The position numbers were made by a program, and so were the translations under genes. The notes beneath the pieces are model-generated. The model searched no databases, was not told the DNA's origin, and worked only from the letters and a program-made list of their open reading frames with translations. DNA of 64,000 nt, from assembly GCA_022414725.1 (NCBI GenBank), contig CM039464.1:17667405-17731404 (forward strand). The letters are read 5' to 3'. Shown one piece after another: positions 12,013-21,924 of the stretch. Source of the DNA: Microglena sp. YARC (Eukaryota; Chlorophyta; Chlorophyceae; Chlamydomonadales; Chlamydomonadaceae). The number at the start of each line of letters is the position of its first letter. Position 1 is the first letter of the stretch.

Positions 12013-14006
12013 TCTGAGCCTGCAAGGAGGACAACTGCTTGCGAGTCAGCGAACCTGGAAGGGCCAAGGCAACGGGCACGGGTTCAATGCCCGGTGCACC
12101 AGCCTTGGCCTTTCGCAGGTGCGGATGTTTCGTCCAGCAACGGTCCTCCGAGTGGCTCGTTTTGGAAAGACAGGGGCCCCAAGTGCAATCCAAGCGCCTC
12201 TTGGTAGTCCCGGAACCCTGAGGACCAGGTCCCCTGCCACGCTGAAAAGCAGCATTGGCAGGGACCTGGGGAGGATCGCGGGACCAACCAGGATGCCTCG
12301 GATCAGACTTAGGGAGAGACACGTTCAAGAAATCTAATGATCTATATGCTGCCAGACAGGTCCAGTAATCAACAGGCTGGTTCTGATGCAGTGCGAGACC
12401 AAACTGTAGCCGCAGAGAGTCGAAGCGGGGGTGCATGATGCCATTAATAATAGTATGCATGGCATGGCGCTGAGGCTGTGGGTATCCCGCACTGCGGAGG
12501 TCAGTGCACAAGCCCCGGACCCTGCGAAAGAAACACATCCACAGGTTCAGAGTTGTCCATGGTTGCACGCCGAAGCTCAACAAGCATGAGAGGGACACGA
12601 GCAGCAAGAGCATCAGAACGCTGTCTTCGGATATGCAAGAAGATATCCCGAGGAGTGGCAAAATCCTGATACACATTGACCATCGCATCCGTCATGTTCG
12701 CAAGCATCATAGTGAGACACATGAACTCCTGACGTTCCAGGGGCAGGGCACTAAAACCCAACAGTGCAGGATCTACACGAGACTCACCATGAGAGGCCGA
12801 GGGTCCAGCAGAAAGAGGATCAGGCACAGGAGCATACGAGGCACGAACCGACATAAAATACTCGGCAGCAATGCCAGCATCATATGCGCGCTGATCATCT
12901 AAGTTCCTAATGAGATCTAAGGAACGCGCAACACTCGCAACGAGCTCGAAATCAGGCCTAACAGGAACAAAACTGAGAGGGACCTTCACATACTGATACC
13001 CTCGGAGATCATTGTTCCTACGCCCAATCCCACCAAAGGTAACACCTCCAGGGGAAGGGTAGTTAATCCCTGCCTTCACAGGTCCTAGAAAAGCACGACA
13101 CTCATGACCCAGCTCAGAGTAAGTCATCACACGCTTAGGGCGACCCTTTCTATCTAGATTAGCCCGAGTGGCTGCCTCATCCAGCCTACCGTACAAAGTG
13201 CGATCAAGAGAATTTCCAGCATACTGGGCTTGGCGAATAAGCCGGCAGTCCCGCACAGCCAGCCGCACAGGTGTTGTGCCATCAAGCAGATGTTCCCAGG
13301 ATATGCCGGACAGCGTAGGATTCATAGACGGCGGAGGGCCAGGCGCAGGTGGCAGATCCACCGGTGGAGGTGGAGGGGGCTCCTGCGAGGTGCCAGCAGC
13401 AGATCTGTGGACACTCGTGGCAGCAGCCTCGCGAGCCCGAGTATGGTAAGCACCAAGAGCCCGCTCTGCAGGGTTGCGAGCCTGCTCTGCAAGGTTGAGT
13501 AGAGGACCCAAAGGACCACTTCTGGCACTCAGTAGATCTTCCATACAATCATCAGAGTTATCTTCCTCTGAGTCGTCAGACTTGCCGTAAGCATAGCCAT
13601 CTTCATGGCTATGGAGAGCAAGGTCTACAGTGTCGTAGGTAAAGCGGGCATCAGCGGGTGGAGGCGACCTTGCATACTGGATAATCTGTGTGGAAACACA
13701 GCATAGGCGCATCAGAATATCCTCAACCTCAGGTCGGAGACGTTGGACAAAAGGAGAAGGAGACGGAGAAATGGAGGTATTGGAGGGGGGGGTGGCTTCC
13801 ATGATGGCGGAAGGAGACTCATCTCCGGCAGCAGAGGCCGCTGGCGCGCAATCATCTAGCCAATCAGTGGGAACACGAATCTTTAGAGGAAGAATTCGGT
13901 CGCATCCATTACTAATAATGACGCTCTCCATACCGCGCGACCAGGAAATACCATTCTGTGGGGTAAGTTTCTCGAAGCCGGCAGGAGGCCCACGCGGAAG
14001 TTGCAT
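11984..14006 (-). pseudogene. gag: copia gag, frameshifted
   Basis: The ATG at 14006 lies 36 bases inside the 5' LTR and opens a 501-codon frame ending at 12501. The gag homology continues in another frame from about 12540 to 11984 (HAMHTIINGIMHPRFDSL, LAAYRSLDF). Near its end is a C-X4-C-X5-H-X4-C cluster (CTWGPCLSKTSHSEDRC), a variant of the usual C-X2-C-X4-H-X4-C nucleocapsid knuckle. A proline-rich segment lies at about residues 205-235 of the first frame. One indel near 12540 explains the frame change. Confidence 0.8.
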
Positions 14007-14041
14007 TGTAAAGCAGTGGTAGAAGTAATAAGCCCGTAATC

Positions 14042-14424
14042 TATCAGCTAGAAAGCACTTCGAAGAGTGGAGAGAGATGTATGCAGCGGAGACAGACGCG
14101 CCAATCTATACACGGAGACAAGAATAGCGTTACAAGGACAGGCGGACGCCAAAGAACACCAGCGGTGGGAGAGGCGGATGCCTGTAACCAGACTAGACCC
14201 TAAGTCAGGAAACTTAAGCCAGGCACCGGCTATACAGAGTGTGTCAGTGAGAGACCGATGACGCAGTCAACAGGAAGCCGTCACCGTGTCATGAAGGATG
14301 ACACAGTCTACGGGAAGCTGACACAGTACAGACAGAAACACTGTCTGGGCCGATAGTTCTAAGGAAGTACATAAGTAGTCACCAAGTCATAAAACGCGTG
14401 AGAGCACCGCAATTCATGCTGACA
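14042..14424 (-). repeat. 5' LTR of the copia element
   Basis: 383 bp, near-identical to 7573-7955, followed by the AACGG target duplication at 14425-14429. It should hold the element promoter. Confidence 0.95.
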
Positions 14425-14429
14425 AACGG

Positions 14430-14471
14430 GAGATGAGATGTCCCGCTATGTAAACACTGTCGAGAAAAAGG
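14430..14471 (-). repeat. 5' remainder of SINE copy B
   Basis: Without the copia element and one AACGG, these 42 bp rejoin 7383-7572 and restore a tRNA-like 5' portion ahead of the GGGTTCGAATCCC T-arm. Confidence 0.45.
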
Positions 14472-14660
14472 TAATGATAACACCTGGTGGGGCGTGGTGC
14501 TAAGGGAGCCCGTCGTATGCGGGTGGGGAGCAGTCTCCTACCTCAAGTGGACAAGCTACCATCGCGGTTGACGACGACAAGAGCGACCGAAGGGGGAGTC
14601 GAACCCCCGACTCTTCATCCTCAAGCGATCTGGTCACTGTCGAGAACATCTTTAACATCT
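14472..14660 (-). repeat. tRNA-derived SINE, copy C
   Basis: The minus strand shows GGGGGTTCGACTCCCCC (T-arm-like), then the shared SINE body and tail. It lies head-to-tail with copy B. The ATCGCTTGAGGATGA stretch is also found in copy A. Confidence 0.6.
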
Positions 14661-14769
14661 ACCTTGCATCTGGTGTTGGGTATTTCCTTCCATCAGCTCG
14701 CTTACGTCCCTGCGGTTGCACATAATCATGTTCTTATCAATACAGATCATATAATTAAATGATAACTGT

Positions 14770-15115
14770 AGCATGACCTCAGGGCCCCCATTGGTAAAAC
14801 GATTGTTTGGGGTTCAGTTCATCAATGCTTTTTCTTTTTAAGTCCTTCCTATCACGGTTGGGCAAGTCCCTTTAACCTATTTGGGCTACCCCTGGACTGT
14901 AACATACATACATATAATCATGTTCTTATCAATAGGGAACAGCAGTATAATATCATGTCATCATATGATATCAGCATCAGTCTGACTAGGCTAAAGTTCC
15001 CATTTACATATAATATCATATGATGCACTTTGTATGATATCATATGATATCATACTCGCCTTTGGACAACATCACATGATATCCCGGTCCCTACTAATTA
15101 ATGTATCTATCGTAT
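14770..15115 (+). repeat. Second copy of the CATATGAT-rich dispersed repeat
   Basis: It matches 2985-3420: GGGCCCCCATTGGTAAAACGA, TTGGGCAAGTCCCTTT, GTCTGACTAGGC, ATGATATCATATGATATC and CCGGTCCCTAC. The first part is inverted relative to the other copy. Confidence 0.7.
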
Positions 15116-15117
15116 GC

Positions 15118-15230
15118 TGCTGTCAACCATCATGGTAGCTTTGTCCAGGTAGAGTAGCAGCCAGTTCCCTACCTCCGTAAGACGGGGCTCCCTTAATACC
15201 ACGCCCCACCAGGCGTTATCTTTACTTATG
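15118..15230 (+). repeat. tRNA-derived SINE, copy D (3' part only)
   Basis: It carries CATGGTAGCTTTGTCCAGGT, GGGGCTCCCTTAATACCACG and the CCCACCAGGCGTTATC tail, without the tRNA-like head. It is 5'-truncated. Confidence 0.55.
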
Positions 15231-15690
15231 CTGCTGCTGATGATGATGATAGTTACATATCATATGATATCCCTACTTATCAATGTCGCTATCTTATGCT
15301 GCTGCTGCTGTTGCTGCCAATGATGATGGTTACATTTTTCGTGTGCCCTACTGGACTCATAATGTGCCTGCCGCTTATGAGTTTAGCAGGCAACATTATA
15401 TGATATACCAGTCCCAACTTATCAATGTTGCTATCTTATGCTGCTGCTGCTGCTGCTGCTGCTGATGCTCACATTTTTTGTGTGCCCTACTGGACTCATA
15501 ATGTGCCCACGGCTTATGGGTGGATCTCTGTATGTAGCTTCAACAGATTCAACAGATTCAGGAGTCGCTAACCTAGACACGTCTTTAAAGTGGTCACATT
15601 ACTTAGTACGTTCACTGGTTGGACGGTGCTGCTTATGGGTAGATCAGGCAACTTCTCTCCTTACTCGTGATGTTCACAAGCCACACCAGG
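15231..15690. repeat. CTG-repeat-containing duplicated segment
   Basis: TATCTTATGCTGCTGCTGCT recurs at about 15290 and 15430, each followed by TGTGCCCTACTGGACTCATA. CTG runs are at 15296 and 15437. No gene is supported. Confidence 0.6.
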
Positions 15691-16536
15691 GTACTACTAC
15701 TACAAGTCCCTGTAGCCTAACTGTCCACCCCAATACTGTAACATAGCTATATACAATCCTGTTAATGTCAATTCCTCTATCTAATATCGTCGGGGCATGT
15801 AACATTTCCTTACTTGCAGTGTCCACAAGCCCTCCTTATTTTATGTTATTTTAAGGTTATTTTACGTTATTTTAGGTTGGGCAAGTCCCTGTAGCCTAAA
15901 TGTCCACCCCTAGACTGTAACAAACCTATATACAATCCCGTTGATGCCAATGCCTCTATATAATATGGGCGGGGCATGCAACTTTCATCTTATTTGCAAT
16001 GTTCATTAGCCTTCCTCCTTCTTTTTTGTTATGTTTTTGGTTGTTTAAAGTTATTTAGGTTATTTAATGTTATTTTAGGTTATTTAATGTTATTTTAGGT
16101 TATTTAATGTTATTTTAGGTCATTTAAAGTTCATTTAAGTTCTTCTAGGGTGGGCAAGTCCCTCTAGCCTAACTGTCTACCCCTAGACTGCAACATACCT
16201 ATATACAATCCTGTTGATGGCAATGCCTTTATCTAATATGGTCGGGGCATGTAACTTTCTCCTTACTTGCAATGTTCATTAGCCCCCCTCCTTATTTTGT
16301 GTTTTGTTTTTGGTTGTTTAAGGTTATTAAGGTTATTTAAGATTAGTTTAGGTTATTTAATGTTATTTTAGGTTATTTAAAGTTCATTTAAGTTCTTCTA
16401 GGTTGGGTAAGTCCCTCTAGCCTAACTGTCTACCCCTAGACTGCAACATACCTATGTACAATCCCGTTGATGCCAATGCCTCTATATAATATGGGTGGGG
16501 CATGCAACTTCTCTCCTTACTTGCAATATTCATAAG
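15691..16536. repeat. Tandem ~180-270 bp repeats with GTTATTTTAG minisatellite
   Basis: TAGCCTAA.TGTC.ACCCC units start at about 15710, 15889, 16161 and 16417. Each has CATACCTATATACAATCC, GGGGCATG and CTTGCAATGTTCAT. Between them are variable numbers of GTTATTTTAGGTTATTTAAT. It is the last host-like block before the poly-C run. Confidence 0.8.
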
Positions 16537-16553
16537 CCCCCCCCCCCCCCCCC
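16537..16553. repeat. Poly-C run near the change to virus-like sequence
   Basis: An uninterrupted run of C. Gene content changes from host repeats to virus-like genes shortly after it. A run like this is also a common assembly weak point. Confidence 0.6.
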
Positions 16554-16806
16554 CCTATTTGATGTTAATTGAGGTTGGGCAAGTACCTGTAGGTCAGGGT
16601 AGTATGCTTGCAGCTTATGTAGTAAGGGGCATGGCATGAAACTTCTCCTTAACACGGTGTGATGGAACGGTGCGATAAACGTCCCGGACAAAACCACGGG
16701 GTGATAAACACGAGAACGGGGTGATAAACTGGGCCCAGATAGCATTATGTAATTAATCCAAATATAAACCAAAAATATGGGTTCTATGGATAAAAATAGA
16801 ATTACA

Positions 16807-17298
16807 TTAATCCGCGGTTGCAAAGTGCTCGCAGTTGTTGAATGCGGCGTTGTAGACAAATGGGGTTTGCTCAGCATCTTTGACCAGAGCGAGGGCAAGG
16901 CTTGCCGAGAGGGTCTGATCCAGAGCAGCCCCTTCGGGGTACAAAGCCTCCGCAAAGATAGAGCCGTTGGCAACGAAGTCTTCGTAGGATCGCAAGGAGA
17001 CGTTGGCCTGCTCCTTCGAAATTCCCCACACATCAACGACTGTTGGGACTTCGATATCCCCTGGTGCCACAACTTGCTGCCCGACAAAGATGCCATGGTG
17101 CCTGTAACCGGATGCGTCTTTGACCATGATCTGGGCGCCAGGCTTAAGCTTGCCGAGCATAGCATAGCCGCTCTTGTACGGCGTCAGGGTAGCATATGGG
17201 TGCCCTAGGTCTGGTGGTGACCAATCTGGAAGCATTCGCTTGATGTGGGCGATTGCCGATGTGAGGATGTCGGCAAGGGTATCTTCCCGAGCTGCCAT
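16807..17298 (-). CDS. LRAT/NlpC-P60-like acyltransferase-fold protein
   Basis: 163 codons from the ATG at 17298. The two signatures of the LRAT branch of the NlpC/P60 papain-like fold are present in order: KPGAQIMVKDASGYRHHGIFVG (His68) and NNCEHFA (Cys156, nucleophile). Family members are thiol acyltransferases, phospholipases or peptidases acting on lipids or cell walls. The protein stops seven residues after the Cys, where relatives usually run on, so the C-terminus may be cut short. The upstream spacer to 17375 is AT-rich. Such genes occur in algae and in large viruses. The substrate cannot be told. Confidence 0.75.
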   Translation of the reverse strand: MAAREDTLADILTSAIAHIKRMLPDWSPPDLGHPYATLTPYKSGYAMLGKLKPGAQIMVKDASGYRHHGIFVGQQVVAPGDIEVPTVVDVWGISKEQANVSLRSYEDFVANGSIFAEALYPEGAALDQTLSASLALALVKDAEQTPFVYNAAFNNCEHFATAD

Positions 17299-17374
17299 GT
17301 TTGTCTGAAATTATGTGAGATAATATATGTTGAGAATCTAACTTTGTAAACTTGAAACTGGTGTTTGAATGTTA

Positions 17375-17647
17375 TCAAGCAGGATTCTGCTTGGACAACC
17401 CTTTTGGTTTTATTAAGGGGGAAGCGCGGGAATTCCTGTCCCGAATGACTTCTGCGACGAAGACATCGACTTCTTTCTTCGACTTACACGAAACTTGAAA
17501 AATGTGAATCTTTTGCCTAGCACCCAATTCCCGGCCTTTTTCATTAAGGATGACTTTTGAAAAGTTCTGAGTTCTGTACCCGGTGCTTTGGCATTCAAAA
17601 ACGTAGTAAATGTTCTTTAATGGCCCGGTGCAAGGTTGTGAAGACAT
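17375..17647 (-). CDS. Small hypothetical protein, 90 aa
   Basis: A clean ATG frame (17647) just upstream of the LRAT-like gene and on the same strand. It is Lys/Arg-rich with no signal peptide or membrane segment, ending in a basic, proline-containing tail. The central part (QKIHIFQVSCKSKKEVDVFV) suggests a beta strand then a helix. The upstream CAAATATAAAAAAATAAC resembles AT-rich early promoters of large DNA viruses. Not recognised. Confidence 0.5.
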   Translation of the reverse strand: MSSQPCTGPLKNIYYVFECQSTGYRTQNFSKVILNEKGRELGARQKIHIFQVSCKSKKEVDVFVAEVIRDRNSRASPLIKPKGLSKQNPA

Positions 17648-17794
17648 GATTATTCTGTGTAGTAATTCAAATATAAAAAAATAACTATGGGAATTCTGAA
17701 GGGGGGAGGGTAAAACGGGTTACACCGCAACCAACAAGTCTTAGATAATTTTATTTTTTTATTTAAAATATATACACTTTCATTCATTCATTGA

Positions 17795-18307
17795 ATGCCA
17801 AAACTACCTCAAGCGAAAAAAGAAACGAAGAGTCGATCTGATGTCGTGTGCTACACAGGTCCCCGTCCACGCGGAAAGAAGGACGACTCGTACACGTCCG
17901 AAGAGTTCGTCGCGTTTATGAAGCATGAGGCCTCTGACAAAAAAGAACGGACGCTTGATGAATGGATAGAGTGGGCAGGCGCGCTCCGCATGAAAGCATC
18001 GAAGTGCAGAAAAGTAACAAAATGCAACGATAAACTATCGGCTGCAGGTGAAGTCATTGAGAAAACTGAAAAGCCCCTCAAATCTTGTATCGAGAGCAAA
18101 TGTCATAGTCGTTATGAACTCATGGTGAGGCTGACCAATAATTCCAAAACCGCCATGAGCTCGTTCGATAAACACGCAAGCACCGCGCGATGCGGTGCCG
18201 TCCATTGCTCGAATGAAGGCGTGAAATATGGCAAGGCGACCAAAGCATGGGACGCAATATCGAAGCGATGCGATATTCCCCGAAAGGGTTGTGCCGGTGA
18301 TTGTTGA
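17795..18307 (+). CDS. Cys/Lys-rich hypothetical protein, 170 aa
   Basis: The ATG at 17795 follows an AT-rich leader (AAAATATATACACTTTCATT). The N-terminal third is basic. A helical stretch (EEFVAFMKHEASDKKERTLDEW) follows, then several Cys (CRKVTKCNDK, SCIESKCHS, ARCGAVHCS, KRCDIPRKGCAGDC). The Cys spacing suggests metal binding or disulfides but matches no family I know. Divergent from the 90 aa gene. Intact. Confidence 0.6.
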   Translation: MPKLPQAKKETKSRSDVVCYTGPRPRGKKDDSYTSEEFVAFMKHEASDKKERTLDEWIEWAGALRMKASKCRKVTKCNDKLSAAGEVIEKTEKPLKSCIESKCHSRYELMVRLTNNSKTAMSSFDKHASTARCGAVHCSNEGVKYGKATKAWDAISKRCDIPRKGCAGDC

Positions 18308-18423
18308 GGCAGGGTCTTACGCAACCGCATTTACTCAAACGAAAGCCGTGTGTATCAAGCAGGCTTGGAAATGGAAAAACGTTGGGGAGCGCATGAGCTC
18401 ACCTCAGATTTAGCTTCGTAATA

Positions 18424-18849
18424 CAGTCAACGGAATACTAAAATGAAACCGCTTCGTGTACGGCACACCTTACGGTGTAACCTAATGGTGTAGCAACCCA
18501 CGGGGCAGTGGAACACCAATACGATTTTGAATCAACAAATTGCAGGATGTTAACGAGAATATCGTGGTTCTTTTTTAGATCACGGCTCTCCATCCTGCAG
18601 ACTCCGTATCGTTCTTTTGTCGGTACGTTCGAGAGTGTCCATTGAAGGACCAGCCGCACTTAAGCGATCGCCTCTTCCCCGGTACCGTGGCCCAAAAGAA
18701 CACGGGGTCTTTGTTGATGTGCAATGCGTCATGAAAGGAGGTTTCTTTGCTGGACGGGCCATTTTGTAGGACCATCCACTCATACAATATATGATTGTCA
18801 CCGCCTTATACCGTTTTTTGGATGTTTCATTTTACTGTTCACCGACTTG
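18424..18849. mobile_element. 426 bp element with TIR-like ends and TA flanks
   Basis: It begins CAGTCAACGGAATACTAAAA at 18424. Its other end on the minus strand reads CAAGTCGGTGAACAGTAAAA. TA dinucleotides flank both ends (18422-18423, 18850-18851), as for Tc1/mariner-type MITEs. The same end motif recurs at 19514, 19580, 43380 and 57961. No convincing gene inside. It cuts into the 3' end of the frame at 18798-19473. Confidence 0.5.
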
Positions 18850-19473
18850 TAGCATGGATCGATACAGAATATACAACTGCACGAAAAACATAACAGCAAG
18901 CAGCTCCAGAATGCCCTTTTCCTGAGCGGAAGATACCCGAATAGCCTTACGTAATCGTCCATGTATTCCCACGTGTTTGCCGTGTACGTCTTTTCTATCT
19001 CTACAATCTTCTTCAATCGAGCAGCATTCTGGTCGTACTCAATTTTGGCACCAGATAATAGGTGGATTGTCGTGCCGTCAAACGTGAACATAGTCTTATT
19101 CATCACGTTCGATGTACGCCTGAAGTAGAATGTCTCTTTGTAAGCAGGTCGAGTATTTCTAAACATTTCTTGGCGTCATCCTCATTATCGAATACACCGT
19201 TCCATGTAAAATAAATTTTTTGCTCCTGTCATTAAACGTACTGCTGAAACTGTGAAACACACATACATGCTTGTATCCACTTCTTGAAGTTATCCATTGT
19301 TTCTGTTTTACACAGAAGAGATAGGGTGCGCAAAAGCAATATACTAGACATAGTCTTGATTTTTTATACTTGTGAAAAATAAACATGGTATCATTCTCAT
19401 CAGACAGGTGTCTGCCAGGTGTAGCCAAGTCTGCGTGTGTAGCGTTGTAGACATCTTGACAGATGACACACAA
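18798..19473 (-). pseudogene. Unrecognised gene, frameshifted and overrun by the MITE
   Basis: Two overlapping minus-strand frames (19473-19159 and 19166-18798) together look like one protein of about 200 residues. Stretches such as SGYKHVCVFHSFSSTFNDRS, TIHLLSGAKIEYDQNAARL and EKTYTANTWEYMDDYVRLFG look coding. A hydrophobic Cys-rich segment (FWSCLLLCFSCSCIFC) near the end could be a membrane anchor. The last codons lie inside the MITE. No family recognised. Confidence 0.4.
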
Positions 19474-19511
19474 AGCACACGACCTGTATTGTCAGAGTGT
19501 AAGTAAGTGGA

Positions 19512-19605
19512 TACACTCAACGGAACATATAAATGAAACGTCTCTGTGTACGGCCACACGCGGTATTACTTAAAGCCTACAGTCGGCGGAACAGTATCTT
19601 GTTTG
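19512..19605 (+). repeat. Two partial copies of the MITE end motif
   Basis: TACACTCAACGGAACATATA at 19512 and TACAGTCGGCGGAACAGTAT at 19578 resemble the left end of the 18424 element. The first is also followed by TGTGTACGGCCACAC, like GTGTACGGCACACC there. Confidence 0.5.
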
Positions 19606-19646
19606 TCAGAACTGCTTTCATTTGTTAATGCACACAGATAATAAGC

Positions 19647-19790
19647 ATGGACTTCACTAATACATCACCAGCTCAGCTAGGCATCATCATCGCTGACGGA
19701 GGGCCACACAAGAATGCTGCATTGGCTGCACTTGTCCAAACTGCTGAGCGAGCTGATGAGGCAGTGCGGGTGGCGCAATGCGGCTGTTGA
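19647..19790 (+). pseudogene. Short frame, probably a truncated gene
   Basis: The ATG opens 47 codons (MDFTNTSPAQLGIIIADGG, then Ala-rich) up to TGA at 19788. A one-base shift just before the stop would continue as NAAVEAAVALLRNNN, which looks like the same helical protein. So a frameshift is likely. Positions 19791-20010 hold no other gene. Confidence 0.35.
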
Positions 19791-20094
19791 AGCTGCCGTA
19801 GCCCTGCTGCGAAACAACAACGGTATGATTTGCTTTGTTGTCTCTATAGCCATTTGAACAACCTAGACAACATCATTAGTATAACACACGACGCTTGTGA
19901 TTGTGATTGCACACAGGTGGGTCATCAACTCAACGGAGAAATCGGTGCTTCAGACTGCCCTGCAAGTCCTTCAACCAAGTGGCCATGCCGCTCTGGTGCA
20001 GGGAGGGATTGGAAGGTTGCAACAGTTCACTCGTTTGCTTTCCGAAAATAAGTAAACCTAACAGTGTATAAGGAATTTGCATGTACTAAATATC

Positions 20095-20720
20095 AGAATG
20101 CCATGTATGGCAACAACGCTTCTGTAAAATTGGCAAGGCCTCGATGCCCTTGGTGTCTCCAGGACCGTCCTCCGTCGATGGGCGGATAATAGCACGATCA
20201 GAACGATCCGGACTCCAGGCAACCAACGTCTCTTTGACCCAAGCAGCATCCAAGGCTACCTCATCGAGCAGGAAAAAAAACCCAGCAGTCGTCAAGTCAT
20301 TCTCTACGCACGTGTGTCCTCACACAAACAACAACCCGACCTGCTCAGACAGCAATTGTTCTTGCAAACCCATATTTCTGACAAACATTCCGGATGTGAG
20401 CAAGTCATTGAAGTCAAGGACATCGGATCAGGGCTCAACTTCAAGCGCCCAGGACTTTTACGAGTATTGGGACTCGTCACGGCAGGACTTGTATCGTCAA
20501 TTGTTGTGGCTTCCAAAGACAGGCTCGCAAGGTTTGGTTTCGAGCTCATTGAATGGATTTGCTCGCAGCACTCCTGCTCGATCATCGTTCTCGATCACCA
20601 AGACGGAGCCCCTGAAGACGAGCTTGGACAAGACCTCATGTCAATCGTTCAAGTGTATTGTTGCCGATGGAACGGCCGAAGAAGCTATAAAGTCAAATGC
20701 CAAACCCAAGTTGAGGACCT
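20095..20720 (+). pseudogene. tnpA: IS607 TnpA serine recombinase, frameshifted
   Basis: It matches the copy-2 gene at 34311 but has lost single bases in the HTH part (near 20110 and 20140) and gained two 9-base insertions (near 20195 and 20405). The catalytic-domain frame is open from about 20260 (ILYARVSSHKQQPDLL, with the nucleophilic Ser in the ARVSS motif) through SKDRLARFGFELIEWICSQH and GQDLMSIVQVYCCRWNGRR. The ARVSS and SKDRLAR signatures fit IS607 serine recombinases. The same frame stays open to 21024 across the start of tnpB. Confidence 0.8.
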
Positions 20721-21924
20721 TAAAGCTGAAGCTGAACCCAACAAAGGATCAGAAATCGATGCTGGCAGAGTTTGCGGGGTGCAGCCGGTTCATGTACAAC
20801 AAGGCGGTGGCAGCACGGTTGGGCGTCGGGAGCACTCACAAGTCTGTCTTCCGAATTCGAGACAGGTATGTGACGAACAAGGTGAGGGGGAAGGGGAAGA
20901 TGCCAAGCCCGTACTTCAAGAATCGCCAATGGTTGCTTCAGTGCCCCAAAAGCGTACGCCAAAGCGCAATCAAGGCTGCCTTGGCAAACATCAAGGCTTG
21001 CTTTTCGAATCTGAAAGCAGGTAACATCAAGCAGTTTTCAGCTCCGTTCAGACGGAAGAAGACAGAGCTTGAGAGGGGTTGGGTTATTGAGATGGATCAG
21101 AAGAACATTTCCAAGGATGGCGACAAACTCTTCATCTTCAAAGACATATTGGGCAACATGCGCTACTTTGGTAGCAAACAACTCCATAAGTTGATGCCTG
21201 AGGAAAACCCGACCCACGATCCAAAGGTCCAAAAATCCCGCTTCGGCGAATATTTCCTAGTCTTGTCTGTCGCTGCCAGGGACAGGAGGGCAGAGCGGAA
21301 GCCTGTCCATCCAGACAAGGTTGCAATTGCATCCATCGACCCAGGCGTCCGCAAAACAATGGTCACGTACTCACCAGAGAATGAGGAATCCTTCATGCTT
21401 GGTCAGGGACAGGCATCCGACCTTGTCAAACTCCTGCTGGTTCACGACAAGCTGCAGTCAAGGTTGGATACTGAGAAAACCTTACGATCAAAAGAGAGGA
21501 TGAAGATAAAGAAGCAGATGATTCGCATTCGGAAGAGAATTTTTTACCTCAAGAAAGAGTTTAGGGACCAGACAACAAATTTCTTGGCCGCTTGCTACGA
21601 TGTGTTGTTGGTACCTCAATTGGAGACGGCGAAGATGACAATCAGTGCTGAACGGGAGCTGACAACCAAGGTTGCCGTCAGATGCTGACTTTGAGCCACT
21701 CTGTGCTGTTCAATCGGCTGAAGGAGAAGTGTGAAGAGTACGGGACAGTGTTCTTGCATGTGCTTGAGCATTACACGAGTCAGACATGCCCTATGTGCGG
21801 TTTATTGAACAAGTGTGGAGAGACATACACCTGCAAGAACTGTCAATTCACCTGCGACAGAGACATTGTGGGGGCAGCTGGCATCTTCCTGAAGGCAGTT
21901 CGAACAGAAAATCCCTGTTCGTAA
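20690..21924 (+). pseudogene. tnpB: Fanzor2/TnpB RuvC nuclease, one frameshift
   Basis: TnpB family: N-terminal KLKLNPTKDQKSML and CSRFMYNKAVAARLG, RuvC-I SIDPGVRK (Asp codon 21338), RuvC-II VPQLETAK (Glu codon 21623), zinc ribbon CPMCG...CKNC, RuvC-III CDRDIVGAA. All catalytic residues are present. A one-base loss at about 21675 (GTTGCCGTCAG against GTTGCCCGTCAG in copy 2) breaks the frame between RuvC-II and the zinc ribbon. The codon matching the copy-2 start ATG is AAG here, so no proper start is visible. Family members are RNA-guided DNA endonucleases whose guide is encoded at the element's 3' end. Confidence 0.88.

Larger units (their letters stand above)
7573..14424 (-). mobile_element. 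Ty1/copia-type LTR retrotransposon, recent insertion
   Basis: Two 383 bp LTRs (7573-7955 and 14042-14424) flank gag-pol coding on the minus strand in the order gag, protease, integrase, reverse transcriptase, RNase H. This order defines Ty1/copia. The host repeat AACGG is duplicated at 7568-7572 and 14425-14429. On the coding strand the LTRs begin TGTCAG and end CTGATA, so the end is TG...TA rather than TG...CA. I found one LTR difference (T at 7810, C at 14279), which implies a recent insertion. Despite that, the coding part has several frameshifts and a stop. The sequence just inside the 5' LTR begins GATTACGGGC, loosely like the half-tRNA primer site of copia; this is tentative. A purine-rich AGGTGGAG (minus strand) abuts the 3' LTR. 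Confidence 0.95.

Noticed and set aside
14007..14041. Firm primer-binding-site call for the copia element
   Set aside because: GATTACGGGC loosely resembles a half-tRNA site, but I could not match it to a defined tRNA.
18424..18849. Small minus-strand frames inside the 426 bp element as genes
   Set aside because: They start with GTG or in the element end, are 60-73 codons long and show no family features.
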